The notes below the pieces were generated by a model. That model did not search any database, was not told the DNA's origin, and saw only the letters and a program-made list of their open reading frames with translations. 6,699 nucleotides of DNA, taken from the NCBI GenBank assembly GCA_017481185.1, contig JAFUPO010000247.1, positions 1 to 6,699 on the forward strand, written 5' to 3'. The stretch comes from Clostridia bacterium (GTDB taxonomy: Bacteria; Bacillota_A; Clostridia; Christensenellales; Aristaeellaceae). The position numbers and the translations under genes are program-made. How positions within the stretch are numbered: the first letter of the stretch is position 1; each line of letters opens with the position of its first letter. Shown piece after piece: positions 1 to 5,411 of this stretch.

Positions 1-422
1 ACATAGGGCTTGAAGCCGGAGCGCTCAAACCGCCCCTGCTGGATAAAGGTGATGCCGTTGGTCACCAGGTACACGGGCATCCGGGCGCTGACCGCCTCTA
101 AAAATGCCATGGCCCCGGGCAGGGGATATGCCCCGTGGGATAATTCCAGATCATAGCGCTTTGCCACTTCCTCCACAGGCAAAGCCATACCCAGGCTTTC
201 CCCAAAGAGCCGCCAGCGCTCCAGGCGCAGCTGGGCCTGGGTGGTTTCGCCCCGCTCCAAAGCCCGCCACTGGCCGTTGTTAATGGTGATGTAGGATGCG
301 ATGTTCTCCTCTGTGAAGGGGATGCCATAGGCAGTAAAAGTGGTTTCAAGGGCTGCGTGCTCCGCCTTGTCAAAATCCAATAGGGTATGGTCCACGTCGC
401 ATAATGCCAGCTTATAGGCCAT
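1..422 (-). CDS. HAD-superfamily hydrolase, YjjG-like nucleotidase (C-terminus cut by window edge)
   Basis: The first 140 residues of a HAD phosphatase are visible; about 90 more would be expected outside the window. Motif I is DVDHT at residues 9-13, with D9 as the predicted nucleophile and D11 as the general acid/base. Motif II is T121 in VTNG. A helical cap lies between them. The segments VDHTLLDFDKAE, PLPGAMAFL and VTNGITFIQQGRFERSGF match the YjjG branch, which includes house-cleaning nucleoside 5'-monophosphatases acting on non-canonical pyrimidine nucleotides. Motif III (Lys) and motif IV (Asp pair) are not visible, so activity cannot be fully judged. The start is ATG at 422-420, 6 bases after an AAAGGAG site (435-429). 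The first base of that site is the last base of the upstream gene's TGA, so the pair is very likely co-transcribed and translationally coupled. The HAD assignment is firm; the substrate is inference, and another small-phosphate HAD is possible. Confidence 0.85.
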   Translation of the reverse strand, partial: MAYKLALCDVDHTLLDFDKAEHAALETTFTAYGIPFTEENIASYITINNGQWRALERGETTQAQLRLERWRLFGESLGMALPVEEVAKRYDLELSHGAYPLPGAMAFLEAVSARMPVYLVTNGITFIQQGRFERSGFKPY

Positions 423-434
423 GGGATGCTCCTT

Positions 435-1091
435 TCAGCGCTTTTGTGCGATCACGCCGTTGTTTTTGTGAATGGAATGGGCGGGCACCGTGCCCCGTAC
501 ACAGGAGAGGGGATACACGTTGCTGTTGCGGCCAATGACCGTGCCGGGGTTCAGAACGCTATTGCAGCCCACCTCCACAAAGTCCCCCAGCATGGCGCCG
601 AACTTTTTGAGGCCGGTTTCAATACAGGCATCCCCCAGGCGGGCCTTGACCAGGGTCTTGTCAGACTTCACGTTGGAGGTGATGGAGCCTGCGCCCATGT
701 GGCTCTTGTAGCCCAGGATGCTGTCGCCCACATAGTTGTAGTGAGGCACCTGCACGCTGTCAAAGAGGATCACGTTCTTCAGTTCCACCGAGTTGCCAAC
801 CACGCAGCCAGCGCCCACCAGGGCGCTTGAGCGCACAAAGGCGCAGTGGCGCACCTCCGTATTGGGGCCGATGATGCAGGGTGCGCCCAGGAATGCCGTG
901 GGGGCCACTTGGGCTGTTTCATGCACCCATACCTGGGGAGCGATTTCTTTATATTCCGCACCCAGGGTGGGGCCCAGGGTCAGAATCATTTCCTTGATGC
1001 CCTTCAGGGCTTCCCAGGGATATTCAAAGCCCTTCAAATAATCGGCGGCAAGGGTATGGTCAAGATCATAGAGCTCGTTGATTTTCAGCAT
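435..1091 (-). CDS. Left-handed beta-helix (hexapeptide repeat) protein, GlmU C-terminal-like, without uridylyltransferase domain
   Basis: This is a 218-residue protein. Residues 1-50 are helical and of unassigned function. Residues 51-205 are a hexapeptide-repeat beta-helix with recurring small and hydrophobic positions, such as APTAFLGAPCIIGPNTEV and GAMLGDFVEVGCNSVL. The stretch HYNYVGDSILG (117-127) followed by GAGSITSN (133-140) closely resembles the acetyltransferase half of GlmU, and H117 and Y120 appear to align with its catalytic His and a substrate-contacting Tyr. The N-terminal nucleotidyltransferase domain of full GlmU (GxGTRM loop) is absent. Similar stand-alone proteins in Clostridia and Bacteroidetes are often labelled UDP-GlcNAc pyrophosphorylase, which the missing domain does not support. 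A sugar-nucleotide or sugar-phosphate acyltransferase is a reasonable inference, but the substrate is unknown. The ATG at 1091 has an AAAAGGAG site 9 bases upstream (1108-1101). A promoter lies just before it, and the HAD gene follows after 12 bases. Confidence 0.88.
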   Translation of the reverse strand: MLKINELYDLDHTLAADYLKGFEYPWEALKGIKEMILTLGPTLGAEYKEIAPQVWVHETAQVAPTAFLGAPCIIGPNTEVRHCAFVRSSALVGAGCVVGNSVELKNVILFDSVQVPHYNYVGDSILGYKSHMGAGSITSNVKSDKTLVKARLGDACIETGLKKFGAMLGDFVEVGCNSVLNPGTVIGRNSNVYPLSCVRGTVPAHSIHKNNGVIAQKR

Positions 1092-1127
1092 ATTGATCCG
1101 CTCCTTTTAAAGCTGGTTTCGTGTTTC

Positions 1128-1156
1128 AGTTTACCCATGTCAGCTTGTCTTGTCAA
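1128..1156 (-). promoter_or_regulatory. Sigma-A-type promoter for the hexapeptide-HAD operon
   Basis: Read on the minus strand there is a perfect -35 TTGACA (1156-1151), a 17-base spacer and a -10 TAAACT (1133-1128, four of six consensus bases). Transcription would begin near 1121, giving a leader of about 30 bases that contains the AAAAGGAG site. It sits just downstream of a terminator-like hairpin (1201-1172), so this two-gene unit is probably independent of pheST. Confidence 0.7.
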
Positions 1157-1171
1157 CACGCCTTTGACGTT

Positions 1172-1201
1172 TCGAAAAAGTGGCTTGCGCCGCTTTTTCG
1201 A
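1172..1201. terminator. Terminator-like hairpin with A/T tracts in the stem
   Basis: A 13-bp inverted repeat (1172-1184 with 1189-1201) surrounds a 4-base loop. The arms contain AAAAAG and CTTTTT, so either strand gives a GC-rich top followed by a run of U. The one non-Watson-Crick position is a G-U pair in plus-strand RNA and an A-C mismatch in minus-strand RNA. It could be a backup terminator for pheT read-through on the minus strand. Function is inferred from structure only. Confidence 0.5.
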
Positions 1202-1215
1202 GAAAGCTGATGAAT

Positions 1216-1262
1216 GTTTAGCTCCGCAAAGAATTGCTCCGCAAAGAATTGCTACGCTAAAC
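1216..1262. repeat. Two tandem 15-bp repeats flanked by a 7-bp inverted repeat
   Basis: The unit GCTCCGCAAAGAATT occurs exactly twice (1221-1235 and 1236-1250), followed by a further GCT. The pair is enclosed by GTTTAGC (1216-1222) and its complement GCTAAAC (1256-1262), so the block can fold with the repeats in the loop. Each unit also contains GCAA-AGAA-TTGC, a small hairpin. Neighbouring bases 1271-1289 form another stem: 7 bp with a 5-base loop and a G-U pair when read on the minus strand. No function is assigned; it resembles dispersed intergenic repeat material. Confidence 0.6.
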
Positions 1263-1343
1263 GCCCCGTCCGACCGGCGGAGCCGATCGAAACGATTTGA
1301 ATGTGAAGAGGCTTTGCCCCTACACACTGCATCCCCTGTAAAA

Positions 1344-1374
1344 TAGTTGAGGGCGCATCCTGGGATGCGCCCTC
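1344..1374 (-). terminator. Probable intrinsic terminator of pheST
   Basis: The hairpin starts 14 bases after the pheT stop. It has an 11-bp perfect stem (GAGGGCGCATC at 1374-1364 pairing with 1359-1349) and a 4-base loop. On the minus strand the stem is followed by AACTATTTTAC, a short and interrupted U tract. The stem is strong but the tail is weak, so termination may be partial or helped by the second hairpin at 1201-1172. Confidence 0.7.
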
Positions 1375-1388
1375 GATCACACATTATT

Positions 1389-3782
1389 TCACTTTCTCAC
1401 GCTGGCCTGATACTGATATTCGCAGACCCGCTGAATCTTATCCATGGCCTTGGTGATCTCAGCCTCGGTGAGGGTATGATCCGCAGCCCGGAAGGTGTAG
1501 TTGAACGCAACAGACTTTTTGCCCTCGCCCAGCTGCGCGCCCCGGTACACGTCGAACATCCTGAGGCTTTCCAGCAGCTGACCGCCGGCACGGCGCATGG
1601 CGTCCATCATGGGGCCAACCTCCTGGCTTTCCTCCATCACCAGGGCCAAATCGCGGCTCACGGCAGGATAGCGGGGCATGGCCTTCACTTCGCCCATGGG
1701 GGTCTTCAGAGCCTTGACCTTTTCCAGGTCGATTTCGCAGATGTAAGCCCGCTCAGGCATATCGAAGCGCTCCCGCACATCCGGGTGCACCTCGCCCACC
1801 CAGGCCAGGATCTCATCGCCGCAGTTCAGGGTGGCGCAGCGACCGGGATGATAATAGGGCTGGCTGGCCTTCACAGGCTTCACGGCAATGTTCATCTGCT
1901 CCAAGAGCTTCCAGGTAGCGTCACGGGCGGTGTAGAAGTCTACATCCTTGCCGTAGAGGCCCAGGCACAGGGACTGGTTTTCAGTGGGCAGGCCTTCTTC
2001 CGTAGGCTGATGGGGATCAAAGGTCACAGCCACCTCATACAATTTGGCTTTGGCATTGTTGTGGTTCATGTTCAGGGCCAGGGTGCCCAGCATGGAGGGC
2101 ACCAGGGAGGGGCGCATCACCGAGGTATCCTCGCCCAGAGGATTCAAAATGGCCAGGGGTTTGAGGCGCTTGTCGGCTTCATCCAGGCCCAGCTTTTCAA
2201 TGATCTTGGGGGAGATGAAGGAGTAGTTCATGATCTCATAGAAGCCCATGCCGGTGAGGGTCTGGGCCAAAGCGTCCTTCAGGCGCCTGTTCTGGCTGCG
2301 GCCGCCGGGGGTGGTTTCGCCCCTGAGGTTGGTGGCAGGGATATGATGGTAGCCGTAAATGCGCAGCACTTCCTCAGAGAAGTCGGCCTCGCCCTCGATG
2401 TCCTGGCGGAAGTCAGGCACGGTCACGGTCAGGGCGTCGCCGTCCTTTTCCACGCCGAAGTGGAGCTTCTTCAAAGTCTCCACCATCACATCCTCGGGGA
2501 TTTCCACGCCGGTGCGGTGGGCGATGCGCTGGCAGGAGGCCTTCACCACCTGGGTGGGCTGGGGATTGGGATACAGGTCGATGATGCCGGGCACCACGTC
2601 GCCAGCGTCCAATTCGTTGATCATCTGGCAGGCACGCTCAATGGCTTCCAGGCAGGTGCGGGGGCTGACTCCCTTCTCGAACCGGCCGGAGGCCTCTGTG
2701 CGGATGCCCAGGGCACGAGCGCCCAAACGAGTCTGGGTGCGGTCAAAGCTGGCGCACTCGAACATCACAGCCTGGGTCTTTTCGGTGATCTCGGATTCCA
2801 AACCGCCCATCACGCCGGCCACGCCGGTGGGGCCGCCCTCATCGCAGATGAGCAGCTCGATGCCGGTGAGGTTATGCTCCTTGCCGTCCAGGGTCTGCAA
2901 AACTTCCCCAGCCTTGGACTTGCGCACGATGATGTGGCGGTTCTTCACCATATCCAGGTCAAAGGCGTGCATGGGGTGGCCGGTCTCCAGCATGATGAAG
3001 TTGGTGATGTCCACCACGTTGTTGATGGAGCGCATACCAGCGCCGTGGAGATACTTGCGCAGCCACATGGGGCTTTCCTTCACCCGCACGTTTTTGATCA
3101 CGCGAGCCACGTACCGGGGGCACAGATCCGCGTCCTCAACGTCCACCTTCACAAAATCGTTAATGTCGCCGTCAGCTTCCTTCACGGTGATCTCAGGCTT
3201 TTTAAACTCGGCGCCCAGGGCCACGGCCGCCTCCCGGGCGATGCCCCAGCAGCACAGACAGTCGGGCCGGTTGGCCAGGATTTCAAAGTCGGCCACGGTG
3301 TCGTCAATGCCCAGGATAGGCTTCACATCCGCGCCCAAAGGATATTCTTCATTAAAGATCAAGAGGCCCGCATCGCCCACGGAGGGATACAGCTCCTGGG
3401 GCACGCCCAGCTCGGTGGAGGCGCAGAGCATACCGTTGCTCTCAACGCCGCGGAGTTTGCCATTCTTGATCTTGACGCCCCCGGGCAGGGTGGCCCCGGC
3501 CAGGGCTACGGGCACCAGGATGCCCTCAGCCACGTTGGGCGCGCCGCAAACGATCTGCAGAGGCGCTTCCTGGCCCACATCCACCTGGCAGATGTGCAGA
3601 TGATCGGAATTCTCCATGTTTTCAACCTTCAAAACCCGGCCAACCACAACGCCGGATACCTCGCCCGCCACAGGCTCCACGGATTCTACAGCCGTGCCGC
3701 ACATGATCAAACGATCCTGAAATTCTTCAGGCGTCACGTTGATAGGCGCATAATCATTGATCCATTGCAAAGGGAGTTTCAT
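1389..3782 (-). CDS. pheT: Phenylalanyl-tRNA synthetase beta subunit
   Basis: This is the 797-residue beta chain of the alpha2-beta2 enzyme that charges tRNA-Phe in the cytoplasm; the length is normal for full bacterial PheT. In order: the N-terminal OB-fold tRNA-binding domain (about 40-150, with VVVGRV and GVESNGMLCA); the B3/B4 editing domain (about 210-375, ending in GVMGGLESEI and RTEASGRFEKG), which clears mischarged Tyr-tRNA-Phe in this family; the B5 domain (about 405-480, with PDFRQDIEGEADFSEEVLR); the degenerate synthetase-like core (about 490-690); and the C-terminal ferredoxin-fold anticodon-binding domain (about 703-797, starting PRYPAVSRDLALVM). The start is the ATG at 3782, 8 bases after a GGAGG site (3795-3791). 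A longer frame open to 3857 runs through a hairpin and has no such site. pheT lies 280 bp after pheS and is probably transcribed with it under T-box control. NRPDCLCCWGIARE carries CC where many homologues have other small residues, which is a minor variation. Confidence 0.97.
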   Translation of the reverse strand: MKLPLQWINDYAPINVTPEEFQDRLIMCGTAVESVEPVAGEVSGVVVGRVLKVENMENSDHLHICQVDVGQEAPLQIVCGAPNVAEGILVPVALAGATLPGGVKIKNGKLRGVESNGMLCASTELGVPQELYPSVGDAGLLIFNEEYPLGADVKPILGIDDTVADFEILANRPDCLCCWGIAREAAVALGAEFKKPEITVKEADGDINDFVKVDVEDADLCPRYVARVIKNVRVKESPMWLRKYLHGAGMRSINNVVDITNFIMLETGHPMHAFDLDMVKNRHIIVRKSKAGEVLQTLDGKEHNLTGIELLICDEGGPTGVAGVMGGLESEITEKTQAVMFECASFDRTQTRLGARALGIRTEASGRFEKGVSPRTCLEAIERACQMINELDAGDVVPGIIDLYPNPQPTQVVKASCQRIAHRTGVEIPEDVMVETLKKLHFGVEKDGDALTVTVPDFRQDIEGEADFSEEVLRIYGYHHIPATNLRGETTPGGRSQNRRLKDALAQTLTGMGFYEIMNYSFISPKIIEKLGLDEADKRLKPLAILNPLGEDTSVMRPSLVPSMLGTLALNMNHNNAKAKLYEVAVTFDPHQPTEEGLPTENQSLCLGLYGKDVDFYTARDATWKLLEQMNIAVKPVKASQPYYHPGRCATLNCGDEILAWVGEVHPDVRERFDMPERAYICEIDLEKVKALKTPMGEVKAMPRYPAVSRDLALVMEESQEVGPMMDAMRRAGGQLLESLRMFDVYRGAQLGEGKKSVAFNYTFRAADHTLTEAEITKAMDKIQRVCEYQYQASVRK

Positions 3783-3805
3783 TGTGTAAACCTCCTGAGA
3801 TTTTT

Positions 3806-3845
3806 GCGAGAGGGAACTTTTCTTGAAAGAAAAGCTCCCTCTCGC
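3806..3845. repeat. 18-bp inverted repeat just upstream of the pheT ribosome binding site
   Basis: The arms at 3806-3823 and 3828-3845 are complementary over 18 bp around a 4-base loop (arm begins GCGAGAGGGA on plus). The single imperfect position is a G-U pair in minus-strand RNA, so the pheST transcript would form a continuous stem. No U tract follows in either direction (AAAAA follows on minus), so it is not a standard terminator. It ends about 10 bases before the GGAGG of pheT and could influence RNA stability or processing. Confidence 0.75.
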
Positions 3846-3962
3846 GCTCTCCTTCAAAGAACTTTCAATACTAATTTACAGAGCGAAGCCCTTTTTCTCC
3901 CTGCCGCAGAATATGTCGAAGGGTGCAACCCTGAGACCATTCAAGGCGGGGACCAATCAGGA

Positions 3963-4025
3963 GGGCCCGCTATTTGGCATCAGTGCAGATCGCTTGAAAA
4001 GCGATTTGCACGCCAACTGCGGCCC
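3963..4025. repeat. Long interrupted inverted repeat, about 25 paired bases
   Basis: Three nested blocks pair in register: GGGCC-GC (3963-3967 and 3969-3970, with C3968 bulged) with GCGGCCC (4019-4025); TTGGC (3974-3978) with GCCAA (4012-4016); and GTGCAGATCGCTT (3983-3995) with 3999-4011 around a GAA loop. Small internal loops separate them. The single wobble in the inner stem is a G-U pair in plus-strand RNA and an A-C mismatch on minus. The stem may form in the mRNA or as a cruciform. Function is unknown. Confidence 0.75.
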
Positions 4026-4030
4026 GACAA

Positions 4031-4059
4031 GGGTGGATGTCCATCCAGGACATTCACCC
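4031..4059. repeat. 12-bp inverted repeat directly after the pheS stop
   Basis: The arms GGGTGGATGTCC (4031-4042) and GGACATTCACCC (4048-4059) flank a 5-base loop. The one imperfect position is a G-U pair on plus and an A-C mismatch on minus. It begins 3 bases after the pheS TAA. No U run follows on the minus strand, so a classic terminator is unlikely. It may protect the pheS 3' end or be part of a repeat element. Confidence 0.65.
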
Positions 4060-4062
4060 ATA

Positions 4063-5091
4063 TTACTTAAACTGGCTCAAGAACCGCATATCGCCTTCAT
4101 ACAAAAGCCGCATATCCTTGATGCCGTACTTCTGCATGGCGATGCGCTCCAGGCCGATGCCGAAGGCGAAGCCGGAGTACACGGTGGGGTCGATGCCGCA
4201 CATTTCCAGCACCTTGGGGTTCACCATGCCGCTGCCCAGAACCTCGATCCAGCCGGTGCCCTTGCACACCCGGCAGCCCTTGCCCTTGCAAGCTACGCAG
4301 GTCAGGTCAACCTCGGCGCTGGGCTCCGTGAAGGGGAAGAAGCTGGGGCGGAAACGGGTGGTGACGTCATTGCCGTACAGGCGCTTGGCGAAGGCTTCCA
4401 GCGTGCCCCTGAGGTCCGCCATGGTCACATCCTTATCGATGACCAAACCTTCCATCTGGTGAAACACGGGGCTGTGGGTAGCGTCCACCTCGTCGGCCCG
4501 GTACACACGGCCAGGGCAGATGATGCGGATGGGGGGCTTGCGGGTCAGCATGGCGCGAGCCTGCATGGGGCTGGTGTGGGTGCGCAGCACCACGTTGTCA
4601 TCAATATAAAAGGTATCCTGCGCGTCACGGGCGGGATGGTTCTTGGGGATGTTCATCAGCTCGAAGTTGTAATGATCCAGCTCCACCTCGGGGCCGTCCA
4701 TCACTTCAAAGCCCATGCCGCTAAAGCAGTCAACCAATTCGTTCAAAACAAGGGTCAGGGGATGCACGCTGCCGGATTGGGGCAGGTCACGGGGCTCAGT
4801 CTCGTCCAGAGCCTCGCGCTTCAAGGCCTCGGCCTTCTCAATGGCCTTCAGCTCCCGCTGCCTGCCGTCCAGAAGAGCGGTCATCTCTTCCCGGGCCTGG
4901 TTAATCATCTGGCCTGCGGCGGGGCGCTCTTCGGGAGCCAGCTGGCCCATGCCGCGCAAAAGGGCCGTCAGATCGCCCTTCTTGCCCAGCACCTTCACCC
5001 TCAGGGCGTCCAGCTGCTGGGTGCTGGTTACGGACTGCATATCCGCCTTAAGTGCAGCCTGGATCTCTTGGATCCGTTCAGACATACTCAT
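4063..5091 (-). CDS. pheS: Phenylalanyl-tRNA synthetase alpha subunit
   Basis: This is the 342-residue catalytic subunit, a class II synthetase that activates Phe and charges tRNA-Phe. Residues 1-90 are the helical N-terminal coiled-coil arm that contacts tRNA. The catalytic domain starts near HPLTLVLNELVDCF (110-123). MNIPKNHPARDAQDTFYI (146-163), the motif 2 region with GRVYRADEVDATHSPVFHQMEG (194-215) and motif 3 FAFGIGLERIAM (308-319) are all present. A309 corresponds to the known substrate-size-gating Ala of the Phe pocket, so normal Phe specificity is expected. Cysteines 265, 268, 273 and 276 (CVACKGKGCRVC) form the CxxC-x4-CxxC segment common in Bacillota PheS, a possible metal site. 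The start chosen is ATG at 5091, preceded by AAAGGATGG (5109-5101); an ATG two codons later (5085) is the alternative. The frame stays open upstream to 5184, but that stretch is the T-box terminator region. The gene is under T-box control and pheT follows after 280 bp. Confidence 0.97.
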   Translation of the reverse strand: MSMSERIQEIQAALKADMQSVTSTQQLDALRVKVLGKKGDLTALLRGMGQLAPEERPAAGQMINQAREEMTALLDGRQRELKAIEKAEALKREALDETEPRDLPQSGSVHPLTLVLNELVDCFSGMGFEVMDGPEVELDHYNFELMNIPKNHPARDAQDTFYIDDNVVLRTHTSPMQARAMLTRKPPIRIICPGRVYRADEVDATHSPVFHQMEGLVIDKDVTMADLRGTLEAFAKRLYGNDVTTRFRPSFFPFTEPSAEVDLTCVACKGKGCRVCKGTGWIEVLGSGMVNPKVLEMCGIDPTVYSGFAFGIGLERIAMQKYGIKDMRLLYEGDMRFLSQFK

Positions 5092-5357
5092 GGGAAATTT
5101 CCATCCTTTCGAATAGAGATAAAAAAGTCCTCGTCCCACATGGGACGAGGAACGGACTCGCGGTACCACCCAATTTTCCTGCAAAAAACAGGCTCAAAGC
5201 CTTTCACGGGGCTGAACCGGCCCGGCCTACTGTTTCTTTCAGCCAGGCAGCATCGGGAGGGAAGGGCCTTATCGGGCTGGGCATAAGCGGCTTTCAGCCA
5301 AGGCCGCTCTCTCTTTTATACCAGGATTCCGACAGGCGCGCTCCGTCATCGCCTTTA
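5092..5357 (-). promoter_or_regulatory. Phenylalanine T-box riboswitch leader of pheS-pheT
   Basis: The leader binds uncharged tRNA-Phe and then favours an antiterminator, so transcription continues into pheST when Phe-tRNA is scarce. Elements in order on the minus strand: GATGACGGAG near the 5' end (5350-5341), typical of Stem I starts; AGAGAG (5312-5307), the conserved Stem I motif; an apical stem GCGGC...GCCGC (5307-5287); a candidate specifier codon TTC at 5263-5261 in CCCTTCCCTCCCGATGCTGC, a context like other clostridial specifier loops; AGTAGG further on; then the highly conserved T-box core GGGTGGTACCGCG (5171-5159), whose ACC-flanking bulge pairs with the tRNA acceptor end; and finally the terminator. 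TTC and the downstream pheS agree on Phe. The core is certain; the exact Stem I pairing and specifier were judged by eye. Confidence 0.93.
5119..5150 (-). terminator. T-box regulatory terminator
   Basis: On the minus strand CCTCGTCCC (5150-5142) pairs with GGGACGAGG (5137-5129) across a 4-base loop, followed by ACTTTTTTATC. This is a textbook intrinsic terminator 28 bases before the pheS start. Its 5' arm contains CCCA (5144-5141), which can instead pair with UGGG (5172-5169) at the T-box to make the antiterminator, so termination depends on tRNA charging. Confidence 0.92.
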
Positions 5358-5363
5358 GGCGGG

Positions 5364-5392
5364 ATTATAGCACAAATCCTGCGCCTTTGCAA
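5364..5392 (-). promoter_or_regulatory. Sigma-A promoter of the pheST T-box operon
   Basis: The -35 is TTGCAA (5392-5387), the spacer is exactly 17 bases, and the -10 is a perfect TATAAT (5369-5364) preceded by TGC, an extended -10. The predicted start is near 5357, which places the whole T-box leader within the transcript. It begins 19 bases after the stop codon of the upstream surface-protein gene. Confidence 0.92.
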
Positions 5393-5411
5393 GGGCGATT
5401 CGCCCCGGAGC

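Larger units (their letters stand above)
1092..1388. other. Non-coding spacer between pheT and the hexapeptide gene
   Basis: This 297-bp stretch has no credible gene on either strand. From pheT onward it holds the pheT terminator hairpin (1374-1349), a 7-bp stem at 1289-1271, the tandem-repeat block (1262-1216), a terminator-like hairpin (1201-1172), a promoter (1156-1128) and the ribosome binding site of the next gene. The stretch between 1340 and 1290 shows nothing I can name. Confidence 0.8.
3783..4062. other. Non-coding 280-bp gap between pheS and pheT
   Basis: pheS and pheT are often nearly adjacent, but here 280 bp separate them and I see no supported gene. In transcription order the gap holds an inverted repeat directly after the pheS stop (4059-4031), a long interrupted stem (4025-3963), a small 5-bp hairpin (3932-3920), an unstructured AT-richer stretch near 3890-3855, and the 18-bp stem before pheT (3845-3806). 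I see no convincing promoter for pheT, which suggests continuous transcription from the T-box promoter. The material looks like inserted repeat elements; this is inference. Confidence 0.7.

Noticed and set aside
1050..1070. DLDHTL in the hexapeptide protein (residues 9-14) resembling HAD motif I
   Set aside because: It lies in the short helical N-terminus with no other HAD motif; relatives carry a similar but non-catalytic segment. The resemblance to the neighbouring HAD protein's DVDHTL is taken as coincidence.
1221..1250. The tandem 15-bp repeats as a CRISPR array
   Set aside because: There are only two units, directly abutting with no spacers, and no cas genes.
1347..4070. A 907-codon open frame on the plus strand across pheT
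   Set aside because: It is the antisense shadow of pheT, extended by chance through the spacers. Its composition (His, Gly, Leu, Ala rich) is typical of reverse-complement translation in GC-rich genes, and the minus strand gives a complete PheT.
5078..5104. A tiny 8-residue frame overlapping the pheS start
   Set aside because: Its ATG is embedded in the pheS ribosome binding site and has none of its own; regulation is already explained by the T-box.
5092..5184. An upstream in-frame ATG extending PheS by 31 residues
   Set aside because: This extension translates the T-box core and terminator hairpin. The start at 5091 fits the ribosome binding site and the usual PheS length.
3823..5286. A 487-codon plus-strand frame over pheS and the T-box
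   Set aside because: It is antisense to an unmistakable PheS and runs through the T-box and terminator.
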